NCBI GenBank assembly: GCA_937877595.1
Contig: CALFIY010000017.1
Coordinates: 1 to 29,937, forward strand
Source: an uncultured Prevotella sp.
Lineage (GTDB): Bacteria > Bacteroidota > Bacteroidia > Bacteroidales > Bacteroidaceae
DNA: 29,937 bases
Direction of reading: 5' to 3'
Part shown: in pieces, positions 23,471-29,937 of the stretch
Position numbering within the stretch: position 1 is the stretch's first letter
How the letters are laid out: each line of letters starts with the position of its first letter
Program-made: the position numbers and the translations under genes
Notes under the pieces: generated by a model
Told to the model about the DNA's origin: nothing
Databases searched by the model: none
Seen by the model: the letters and a program-made list of their open reading frames with translations, nothing else

Positions 23471-23490
23471 AAAAAAACAGCAGTTTTTTT
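23471..23490. terminator. A/T-rich hairpin, possible bidirectional terminator
   Basis: AAAAAAAC and GTTTTTTT form a perfect 8-bp inverted repeat around AGCA, with T-runs on either strand. It lies 24 nt past the dsbD stop. On the minus strand its sequence contains ACTGCTGTTTT, the same 11 bases as the core of the array 2 units in the opposite orientation. It is A/T-rich and so only a modest terminator. Confidence 0.45.
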
Positions 23491-23513
23491 TGCCGTGTGT
23501 AAGTGGCTGAAAA

Positions 23514-25574
23514 TCAGATGCTATCCAACGCCTGTCGAAGCCATTCAAGATAGGCTTCGACATCCTCGTCGTAGGAGCGCGGCGGCGCTATCCGACGGCC
23601 GTCGGGCGAAAGGAGGACATAGTATGGCTGTGTGTTGGCACCAAACATGCTGGCCTGAAGGTGGCTCCACTTGTCGCCGACGCTGCGCAGCGTGCGCTTC
23701 TTGCCGTTTGGCATCTCTACGGTAATGGGCGACGGCAGAGAAGTCTTGTCGTCAACATAGAGCGAGACGAGCACGTAGTCGCGCGTAAGCAGACGGGCTA
23801 CACGGCTATCAGTCCACACTGCCGCCTCCATCTTGCGGCAGTTGACACATCCGAATCCTGTAAAGTCGAGCATCACGGGCTTGCCCTCTGCCTTTGCAGC
23901 AGCCATGCCCTCATCGAAATCGCGGAAGCGTGCTTCTACGAAGCCTACGCTCCCGTCAGACGCTACGGCGCTATCCGAAAGAGGTCGGAAATCCTGAGTC
24001 CACATGGGCGGAGTGAATGCCGAGATTGCTTTCAGCGGTGCTCCCCACAATCCGGGTATCATATACACAGTAAATGCGAGGGAGGCCAGTGCCATGAAGA
24101 GCCTTACCACCGAGGTGGAGCGCTCATCGGCATCGTCGTGCCTGAACCGGAGCCATCCCAGCAGATATGCGGTAAGCAGCGCGGAGAGTGCTATCCAAAT
24201 GGCGAGAAACACCTCGCGGTCGAGCAGTCGCCAGCCGTATGCCATGTCGGCTACGGAGAGGAACTTCAGCGCAAAGGCAAGTTCCACGAAAGCCAGCGTC
24301 ACCTTTACGGTGTTCATCCATCCGCCCGACTTCGGCATCTGCTTCATCAGCATGGGGAACAGCGAGAAGAAGGCAAAGGGCACGGCAAGCCCGACGGCGA
24401 AGCCAAGCATGCCTACCGTCGGCGCAAGCAGGCTGCCCTGCGTGGCAACCGACACGAGCAGCAGACCTATGATAGGCCCCGTACACGAGAAACTGACAAG
24501 CACCAGGGTGAAGGCCATGAGAAATACCGACAGCATGGAGCGTAGCGAAGCATTGCCGCCCGACGTGGTGCTTAGCGTGTCGACCTTGCGGTCAACGCTG
24601 TTGGCCCACGATGAGGGCAACGTCAGTTCAAATGCGCCGAAGAAGGAAATGGCAAACACTATCAGGAGCAGTGCGAAGAAGATGTTGAACCACGCATTGG
24701 TGGCCATGGCATTGAGGGCGTTCTCTCCGAAGATCAGCGTCACCACCACTCCAAGAGTGACGTATATCACAATGATGCTCAGTGCATAGAGCAATGTCTC
24801 GCGTATGGCCGTGGTGCGCTGCTGATTGCGCTTGAGGAAGAACGACACGGTCATAGGGATGATGGGCCACACGCAGGGGGTCAGCACAGCCAGCAGTCCT
24901 CCCAGCAGTCCGGCCAGAAAGACAGCGAGCAGACCCTTGTCGCCCATCGGCTCTGAAGAAACGTCTGGTGATGCGGCAAGCGATGCAGTGTCGGACGGAG
25001 CAACGCCACTTGCTGCTACGGCGCTGTCGGAGACTACCGCGAGACTGCTGTCGGAGGCCGCGGCCACTGCAGCAGCGGTCGTTGGCACCGTAACAGGCTC
25101 TACGGCGTTGGCCTCTGTTATGCCCGACTTGCCGTGCTCGCTAAACTCCACCGTGGATGGCGGCAGGCACACCTCGTCGCTGCATGCGCCATACTCCAGA
25201 AAGCCCTGTATGTCATAGGACGGAGCGGTGAAGCGGATGCGCTGAGTGAAGGTGGCCGCATGCTCAAAGTAGCGCACTACGGCATTGAACATGTTGTCGA
25301 AGTGCTCTTGCTCCCCTTTCCCGGGACGCAGTTTGCCGACAAGTTCGGCACCGCTGAGTTTCTCTACGGTAAGCGTGGCGGCCACAGGACCTGCCGTAAC
25401 TTCCGTGGAATAGACATGCCACCCTGCATCTATCGCTGCGCTGAACACGAGTTCTGCCTCGTCGCCCTGCAGACGATGGAGCGACGTCGTGAAATGTACA
25501 GGGTCGGCCATCTGGCACCATGCACTGCCCAAGGTGGCAAGCATGAGCGTCAGCAAAAGCATGAGGCGTTTCAT
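23514..25574 (-). CDS. dsbD: Thiol:disulfide interchange protein DsbD
   Basis: Transfers electrons from cytoplasmic thioredoxin across the inner membrane to periplasmic partners. The 686-residue protein has the full three-part layout. A signal peptide (about 1-20) precedes an N-terminal immunoglobulin-like domain with redox pair C131/C136 (CSDEVC). After an Ala/Ser/Val/Asp-rich linker (about 165-208) comes a multi-pass membrane domain (about 213-540) with C234 in LTPCVWPIIP and a second cysteine in SCTGPIIG. Last is a C-terminal thioredoxin domain with C576/C579 (GFGCVNCRK). It lies 51 nt after dapA on the same strand, with an AT-rich inverted repeat in the gap. Confidence 0.95.
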   Translation of the reverse strand: MKRLMLLLTLMLATLGSAWCQMADPVHFTTSLHRLQGDEAELVFSAAIDAGWHVYSTEVTAGPVAATLTVEKLSGAELVGKLRPGKGEQEHFDNMFNAVVRYFEHAATFTQRIRFTAPSYDIQGFLEYGACSDEVCLPPSTVEFSEHGKSGITEANAVEPVTVPTTAAAVAAASDSSLAVVSDSAVAASGVAPSDTASLAASPDVSSEPMGDKGLLAVFLAGLLGGLLAVLTPCVWPIIPMTVSFFLKRNQQRTTAIRETLLYALSIIVIYVTLGVVVTLIFGENALNAMATNAWFNIFFALLLIVFAISFFGAFELTLPSSWANSVDRKVDTLSTTSGGNASLRSMLSVFLMAFTLVLVSFSCTGPIIGLLLVSVATQGSLLAPTVGMLGFAVGLAVPFAFFSLFPMLMKQMPKSGGWMNTVKVTLAFVELAFALKFLSVADMAYGWRLLDREVFLAIWIALSALLTAYLLGWLRFRHDDADERSTSVVRLFMALASLAFTVYMIPGLWGAPLKAISAFTPPMWTQDFRPLSDSAVASDGSVGFVEARFRDFDEGMAAAKAEGKPVMLDFTGFGCVNCRKMEAAVWTDSRVARLLTRDYVLVSLYVDDKTSLPSPITVEMPNGKKRTLRSVGDKWSHLQASMFGANTQPYYVLLSPDGRRIAPPRSYDEDVEAYLEWLRQALDSI

Positions 25575-25592
25575 ATCGTAATGGTGCTTACA

Positions 25593-25613
25593 CCTATTAT
25601 ATATATTAATAGG
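25593..25613 (-). promoter_or_regulatory. AT-rich inverted repeat leading into dsbD
   Basis: CCTATTA and TAATAGG form a perfect 7-bp inverted repeat around seven alternating A/T bases, 18 nt before the dsbD ATG. Position and sequence parallel the element before purU, and both leaders end in TACGATATG. It could be a leader hairpin, or an attenuator or processing site between dapA and dsbD. Confidence 0.45.
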
Positions 25614-25625
25614 CGCCGGGAAAGA

Positions 25626-26513
25626 CTAAATTTTCAGTTCCTTCATTATCTCGCTCATGCGCTGCAGCGTAGAGATGCGCGTAGGAACAAGCGGCAGGCG
25701 CAGCACATTGTCGATGTATCCCATCTCGTGAAGCATGGCTTTCACACCTGCTGGATTGCCGTCGACAAAGAGCAGCGAGAAAAGGTCGATGAAGCGATGG
25801 TGGATTTTGCGCGCCGGATCGTATTCGCCCTTCATCTGCAGGCGAATCATTTTTGAGAACTCCTTGGGAAGGGCATTGCCTATGACACTGATAACACCCA
25901 CGGCGCCACACGAAACCATGGGAAAGGTAAGGGCATCGTCGCCGGAAATGACATCAAATGACTTCGGCTTGTTCTTGATAATCTCGTCGACCTGCTCCAG
26001 ATTGCCCGACGCTTCCTTGATGGCCACAATATTTTCGCAGTCGTGAGCAAGACGCACGGTGGTCTCTGCCTTCATGTTGACGCCAGTGCGCCCGGGCACA
26101 TTGTAGAGCACTACGGGCAGCGACGTGGCTGCGGCAATGGTCTTGAAATGCTGATAGAGACCTTCCTGCGACGGCTTATTGTAGTAGGGACATACGCTGA
26201 GTATGCCGTCAATGCCCTTGAAGTCGCGCGTATGCAATTCCTCGACGATGGCTGCTGTGTTGTATCCGCCACATCCCATCAGGATAGGCACTCTGCCACC
26301 TACCAGACTCACTACGGTGTCCTTGATTTTCTGCTTCTCATCTTCGGTGAGCGTAGGAGTCTCACCAGTGGTAGCCAATATACAAAAAAAGTCGGCCCCA
26401 TTGTTCAACTGGTATTCAACCAGTCTGATGAGCGACTTGTAGTCTACTTGTCCGTCGGGAGTGAAAGGGGTGATGAGCGCAATACCTAAACCTTTGAATA
26501 TGTTGCGTGCCAT
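25626..26513 (-). CDS. dapA: 4-hydroxy-tetrahydrodipicolinate synthase
   Basis: Condenses pyruvate with aspartate semialdehyde, the committed step to diaminopimelate and lysine. The 295-residue barrel from the ATG at 26513 (MARNIFKGLG) shows ATTGETPTL, CPYYNKPSQEG, Y137 in YNVPGRTG and the Schiff-base lysine K166 in AIKEASGN. The frame is open 12 codons further upstream, but those codons overlap the promoter region and are not in the family. It works with lysC and lysA, found at 11910-14404. dsbD follows on the same strand. Confidence 0.96.
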   Translation of the reverse strand: MARNIFKGLGIALITPFTPDGQVDYKSLIRLVEYQLNNGADFFCILATTGETPTLTEDEKQKIKDTVVSLVGGRVPILMGCGGYNTAAIVEELHTRDFKGIDGILSVCPYYNKPSQEGLYQHFKTIAAATSLPVVLYNVPGRTGVNMKAETTVRLAHDCENIVAIKEASGNLEQVDEIIKNKPKSFDVISGDDALTFPMVSCGAVGVISVIGNALPKEFSKMIRLQMKGEYDPARKIHHRFIDLFSLLFVDGNPAGVKAMLHEMGYIDNVLRLPLVPTRISTLQRMSEIMKELKI

Positions 26514-26536
26514 AAAGAAAAACGTTGTTCTGCTTG

Positions 26537-26544
26537 CAAAAATA
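26537..26544 (-). promoter_or_regulatory. -7 element of dapA
   Basis: TATTTTTG on the minus strand, 23 nt before the ATG at 26513. No -33 match is seen. It diverges from the kinase promoter at 26589-26596. Confidence 0.6.
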
Positions 26545-26588
26545 CACATTTTTATTATATTAACTTACATTGTTGTGAAAAAAAACAC

Positions 26589-26596
26589 TAAATTTG
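26589..26596 (+). promoter_or_regulatory. -7 element of the sensor kinase gene
   Basis: TAAATTTG matches TAnnTTTG, 29 nt before the ATG at 26626. The best upstream TTG (26570-26572) is 16 bp away, shorter than usual. Confidence 0.55.
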
Positions 26597-26625
26597 CAGC
26601 ATTCTTTACGACATTGGATTGAAGA

Positions 26626-28629
26626 ATGACAACGAGGAAAACGATATGCCGGTGCACCACGGTGCTGCTTGCTGCGACACTGCTGATATGCGGATGCAAG
26701 ACTCACCGCAACTATCCAGGTCGTCGCACCGAGAAAAACCGCACTGAATATCACCAGTTGAACGAGCAGATGTTGCAGATGGACAGCACGGCACTGCGGA
26801 CCATCGCGGAACGGATGGCAACAGCCACCGACTCAAACGACTACTACGACTACCACCTGATGTACGGGCGCCACTATCTTCTGACAGCCCATCCCGACTC
26901 TCTCCTGCCCTATGTAAGGCGCACCACACGCTACGTGAGTTCGGTACATCCCACGGCACGCACGCGCGGACTGGGCGCCACGGCACTCAGCGCTGTTGCG
27001 TCGTATCTCTATCTGCTTCATCGCGACATCGACAGCACTATTACGCTCTACAGGCAGGCTTACAAGATGATGGTCACCAGCGACATGCTGGAGAACACGC
27101 CCGACCTGAGCGCTAATCTGGCCGATGCCTATGTGGAAAAGAACCGTCTGGCAGAGGCAGCCCACTGGTATCGCCACGCCATAGTGCTTGCCGACTCGCT
27201 GCAACTGACTCCGGAGAAAAGCATAACGCTGTACATGGGACTGGGGCGCATCTACACCACGCTGGGCGACTATGCTTCGGCGCGCCATTACTATGAGATG
27301 ACGGAGGAGCACTACGACAAGATACTGCCAAACATGCAGTCGTACTTCCTCAACAACTACGGCAACTACTTCTACTACACGGGCGACTACGACAATGCGC
27401 TGCGCATGTTCCGAAGACTGAAGAGCCATCTGGAAAAGTATGAAATGACAGGCTACTTCGACATGTATCTCTGCAAGGTCAACATGGCCGACGCGATGCT
27501 CAATCTCGGCATGCTCGACTCGGCCAAGGTCTACGTGGGTGAAGCGGATACGTACTTCAAGGAAAATCAGATTGAGGTGGGACAGCACTACGCCAACACC
27601 ATACGCATCGGCATAGCGCTGAAAGAGCACCGCTACGACGAGATAGAACGCATCGTCAAGGGCGAAGGACCGCTGCACAGCAATGCCGAGATGCAGGGCA
27701 TACGCAACAAATATCTCAAGGAATACTATGCTGCACGCGGCGACTACCGCAACGCATATCTCCAACTGTGCGAGGAAGTTAGCACGAAAGACTCGACCGA
27801 CAGTTACCGCCAGCACATGCTGACCGTGGAGATAATAACACGGCTCAGCGAGGACACTATGCGACTGCACCACCAACTGGCCATGAGCGAGCGCGAAGTG
27901 AGGTATGCCAAGTCGCAGGAGGCTCTCTACACGCTGGTGCTGCTGCTCATAATAGTGGTGCTGCTCATAATAGCATGGCTGGCCTACGAGCACCGCAGGC
28001 GGCTGAAGAACCAGATGGACATGCTGGCGCTGCGGCTGACGCTGGCAAGGCAGAGAATTTCGCCCCACTTCGTGTTCAACATTCTCAACTCGCGGATTAG
28101 CAAGACAGACAAGAAGGAGGCCGACACGCTGGTCAATCTGGCGCGCATCATAAGGGCAAATCTCGACATGTCGCAGAAGACGTTTGTCACGCTGAGCGAG
28201 GAACTGAAGTTTGTCAGGGAGTACGTGGAACTGGAGCGCCAACTGATAGGCGAAGACTTCACCTTCACCGAGCAGACACCGCCGGAGGAGGAAATGGACG
28301 GCGTGATGATACCGTCGATGCTGATACAGATAATGGTGGAAAACGCCATAATCCACGGGCTGAAGGGACTGAAGGGCGAGAAGCGCCTCTCGATAACGGT
28401 GGAAACCGACGACGAGACGACAACGATATGCGTGGCCGACAACGGGCCGGGCTTCGACGTGCGGCAGTACCAGCAAGGGCAGTCACGCACAGGGCTAAAC
28501 ATCATCCGCCACACGCTGGCCGTGATAAACGAGGAGAACCCTAAGCACAAGATGGTCTTCAACATCCGCAACAACAACGGATGCGAGGCCACGATAAGCA
28601 TTCCGCGAAGCCTGAAACTCACCAACTAA
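26626..28629 (+). CDS. TPR-containing LytS-type sensor histidine kinase with lipoprotein-like signal
   Basis: The 667-residue kinase has an N-terminal signal whose end, LLICGC, looks like a lipobox with C24 as lipid site. A long helical region of TPR-like repeats follows (about 90-420, for example LSANLADAYVEKNRLAEAAHWY and MGLGRIYTTLGDYASARHYY). Next come one transmembrane segment (about 435-456), a His_kinase domain with H481 in ISPHFVFN and an HATPase_c domain with N573 in ENAIIHGL and DNGPGFD near 605. The TPR part should be periplasmic. Phosphate should pass from H481 to the LytTR regulator encoded 20 nt downstream. The signal sensed is unknown. Confidence 0.9.
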   Translation: MTTRKTICRCTTVLLAATLLICGCKTHRNYPGRRTEKNRTEYHQLNEQMLQMDSTALRTIAERMATATDSNDYYDYHLMYGRHYLLTAHPDSLLPYVRRTTRYVSSVHPTARTRGLGATALSAVASYLYLLHRDIDSTITLYRQAYKMMVTSDMLENTPDLSANLADAYVEKNRLAEAAHWYRHAIVLADSLQLTPEKSITLYMGLGRIYTTLGDYASARHYYEMTEEHYDKILPNMQSYFLNNYGNYFYYTGDYDNALRMFRRLKSHLEKYEMTGYFDMYLCKVNMADAMLNLGMLDSAKVYVGEADTYFKENQIEVGQHYANTIRIGIALKEHRYDEIERIVKGEGPLHSNAEMQGIRNKYLKEYYAARGDYRNAYLQLCEEVSTKDSTDSYRQHMLTVEIITRLSEDTMRLHHQLAMSEREVRYAKSQEALYTLVLLLIIVVLLIIAWLAYEHRRRLKNQMDMLALRLTLARQRISPHFVFNILNSRISKTDKKEADTLVNLARIIRANLDMSQKTFVTLSEELKFVREYVELERQLIGEDFTFTEQTPPEEEMDGVMIPSMLIQIMVENAIIHGLKGLKGEKRLSITVETDDETTTICVADNGPGFDVRQYQQGQSRTGLNIIRHTLAVINEENPKHKMVFNIRNNNGCEATISIPRSLKLTN

Positions 28630-28649
28630 CTACAGGAAAGGGAGAAGCA

Positions 28650-29396
28650 ATGAAAGTAGTCATAATAGACGACGAGCAGGTGTCGATAGACCTGCTGACA
28701 AGCCATCTGAAGCAGTATGCCGACGTGGAGATAGCAGGCACGGCCAACAACGGTGAGACGGGCATCAGCATGATCAGGGCCATGCAGCCCGAACTGCTTT
28801 TCCTCGACGTGGAACTGCCGGACATGAGCGGACTGGACTTTCTGGAACATGTCGACACCATAGCGGAACAGAAGTGCAAAGTGGTGATATACACTGCTCA
28901 CAGCGCTTACATGCTTACGGCTTTTCGCAACAAGGCTTTCGACTTTCTACTGAAGCCTGTCGACCCTTCGGAACTGGCCAAGGTGATGAGCCGCTACTGC
29001 AGCGAGACGGACCAGACGACATCGGCCGACGGCGACGTGTACCGGCAGAACGGTCTTGGCCGCCTGCTTTTCAACACGAGCACGGCAGAATATCGCGTGG
29101 TGAACGTCAGCGACATCGGGCTCTTCCAGTACAACAGCATACAGCGCGTCTGGGAGGTGGTGGCTGCCGGACTGCAGGAGCCGCTACGGCTGAAGCGCTC
29201 GGCCAACAACGTGTCGCTGCTGGCCATCGACCCTCGCTTTGTACAGGTGAGCCAGCGCTACATCATCAACATCAACTGCCTGATGGAGGTAAGCGACGGC
29301 ACGTGCCGCCTGTTCCCTCCCTTCGACGGTATAGAATATGTGAAGGTGGGGCGCACATTCAAGAAGCACCTCATGGACTGCTTTAGCAAAATTTAG
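28650..29396 (+). CDS. LytTR-family response regulator
   Basis: The 248-residue regulator has an N-terminal receiver domain (about 1-120) with acidic pair D7/D8, phosphoacceptor D53 in LLFLDVELPD, the conserved Thr in VIYTAHS and Lys in FLLKPVDP. A C-terminal LytTR DNA-binding domain (about 150-245) contains LLAIDPRFVQVSQRYIININCL. LytTR proteins bind direct repeats upstream of target genes. The frame is open further upstream inside the kinase gene, but the ATG at 28650 is preceded by the purine-rich AGGAAAGGGAG, an unusually good ribosome-binding site for this phylum. It is the partner of the kinase immediately upstream. Confidence 0.93.
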   Translation: MKVVIIDDEQVSIDLLTSHLKQYADVEIAGTANNGETGISMIRAMQPELLFLDVELPDMSGLDFLEHVDTIAEQKCKVVIYTAHSAYMLTAFRNKAFDFLLKPVDPSELAKVMSRYCSETDQTTSADGDVYRQNGLGRLLFNTSTAEYRVVNVSDIGLFQYNSIQRVWEVVAAGLQEPLRLKRSANNVSLLAIDPRFVQVSQRYIININCLMEVSDGTCRLFPPFDGIEYVKVGRTFKKHLMDCFSKI

Positions 29397-29406
29397 ACAG
29401 CATCGA

Positions 29407-29578
29407 CCATTGACCATTGAACATTTTTTCTGGCGAAACCATGCGGCGAAGCCGAGCGTACAGGTGACTGTTTAGAGTTGACAGTTCTTGGCAGAGCCAT
29501 GCGGACATAAAAAAGAAGTGAGAGGTGCGCTGCATCTTTCACTTCTGTAATAATTGGCCAAAGGGCAATGGTCAATGG
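29407..29578. repeat. 13-bp inverted repeat pair around the glgB terminator
   Basis: CCATTGACCATTG (29407-29419) and its exact complement CAATGGTCAATGG (29566-29578) flank 146 bp of noncoding DNA between the regulator gene and glgB. Each arm is itself built from a repeated CATTGAC-like unit. The stretch between holds the glgB terminator and no gene. Similar TCAATGG-type intergenic repeats may be dispersed in the genome, which I cannot check here. Confidence 0.75.
29509..29546 (-). terminator. Rho-independent terminator of glgB
   Basis: On the minus strand AGAAGTGA pairs with TCACTTCT across an 17-nt interior that can add a short AG/CT extension, followed by six T residues (29514-29509). It lies 33 nt past the glgB stop. 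Confidence 0.8.
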
Positions 29579-29579
29579 C

Positions 29580-29937
29580 CTACCATTTCCTCAGCACTAC
29601 GGCAGAGCGTGCCGGGATGTACAACTTGAGCCACTCCTTGTGGTCTTCGACGTAGAGAGGGTCGTAGTTGGTGACGTGGGTCACGCTGTCGTCGGCGAAG
29701 CCGTTGCCTCCAAACTCTTTGGCGTCGGTGTTGAGCACCACCTCGTAACTGCCCGTGGGCACGAGGAAGCCATAGTCGGTGTAGGAGCGCGTCGGCGAGA
29801 AGTTGAAGACGAAGACGAGGTCGCCCCTCATGTAGCAGAGCACCTGGTCGCCGTCGGAGTGCCATATCTCGGTGACGGGTGTGGCCTGGAAGTTCTTCTG
29901 GCTCTTGATTACCTCGAGCATGCGGCGGTCGAAGTCG
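29580..29937 (-). CDS. glgB: 1,4-alpha-glucan branching enzyme, C-terminal part (cut by window end)
   Basis: Only the last 118 codons are in the window, and the gene runs off the right edge. The visible part is the C-terminal all-beta domain of a GH13 branching enzyme: FDRRMLEVI, VLCYMRGDLVFVFNFSPT, SYTDYGFLVP, GSYEVVLNTDAKEFGG and IPARSAVVLRKW at the end. This style matches the GH13_8 (eukaryote-like) branch rather than E. coli GlgB. Branching enzymes form alpha-1,6 links in glycogen. The catalytic barrel is outside the window, so subfamily and completeness cannot be judged. Confidence 0.85.
   Translation of the reverse strand, partial: DFDRRMLEVIKSQKNFQATPVTEIWHSDGDQVLCYMRGDLVFVFNFSPTRSYTDYGFLVPTGSYEVVLNTDAKEFGGNGFADDSVTHVTNYDPLYVEDHKEWLKLYIPARSAVVLRKW

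Noticed and set aside
26833..28476. A 547-codon open frame on the minus strand opposite the sensor kinase
   Set aside because: It lies entirely antisense to a gene with clear TPR, kinase and ATPase motifs, is rich in His/Val/Arg/Leu without recognisable domains, and has no promoter. It is a shadow caused by codon bias.
1..29937. tRNA, rRNA, insertion sequences, phage or conjugative genes
   Set aside because: I looked for cloverleaf-like intergenic sequences, transposase motifs and integrase motifs and saw none. All larger gaps are explained by promoters, terminators or repeats.

Overview
This window looks like a chromosomal segment of a Bacteroidales bacterium, most likely a Prevotella-type organism with roughly 50% G+C. 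Three kinds of evidence support this. Several genes are preceded by the Bacteroidetes promoter (-7 TAnnTTTG, sometimes with a -33 TTG 19-20 nt upstream). Many proteins have Bacteroidetes-type lipoprotein signals. The gene content includes a HU/SPOR protein, a GldB-like lipoprotein, DUF4861 and DUF4738-like proteins and a TPR/LytS-type kinase. Nearly everything is housekeeping or envelope biology. I see no phage, insertion sequence, CRISPR array, tRNA or rRNA.

Layout. 1-388: an array of 21-bp repeats, a possible leftward promoter and the asnA promoter. 389-2029 (+): asnA and tsaC. 5529-2059 (-): rfbC, ugd, a lipoprotein and a nitrilase, tightly packed. 5635-15597 (+): a long run of tightly packed genes, starting with a membrane-spanning HU/SPOR protein overlapping a zinc-ribbon/FHA protein. 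These are followed by purU, hisH, hisA, hisF, hisIE, ftsE, lysC, lysA and a DUF4143-type ATPase. 15.6-15.73 kb (-): a promoter and terminator enclosing about 75 nt, a candidate small RNA. 18251-15798 (-): nitroreductase, DUF2520 protein, kdsC and maf. 18503-18336 (-): a tiny lipoprotein. 18779-21138 (+): mtaB and a GT2 glycosyltransferase. 22362-21130 (-): DUF4861 protein. 22522-23322 (+): GldB-like lipoprotein. 23.35-23.5 kb: a strong terminator and a second 21-bp repeat array. 26513-23514 (-): dapA then dsbD. 26626-29396 (+): a two-component pair (TPR sensor kinase and LytTR regulator). 29937-29580 (-): the C-terminal end of glgB.

How the genes work together. lysC, lysA and dapA belong to the lysine/diaminopimelate pathway that feeds peptidoglycan. 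The his genes cover only part of histidine synthesis, and HisF/HisH release AICAR, which ties them to folate and purine metabolism alongside purU. ugd, rfbC, kdsC and the GT2 enzyme fit surface polysaccharide or LPS synthesis. FtsE and the SPOR protein point to division. tsaC and mtaB both act on A37 of ANN-decoding tRNAs (t6A synthesis and its methylthiolation).

The most unusual signals are the two helically phased 21-bp repeat arrays, the candidate small RNA, the membrane-tethered HU/SPOR protein with its FHA partner, an ATPase whose Walker B glutamate is glutamine, a shared AT-rich leader element upstream of purU, dsbD and mtaB, and a sensor kinase with a lipoprotein-like signal.
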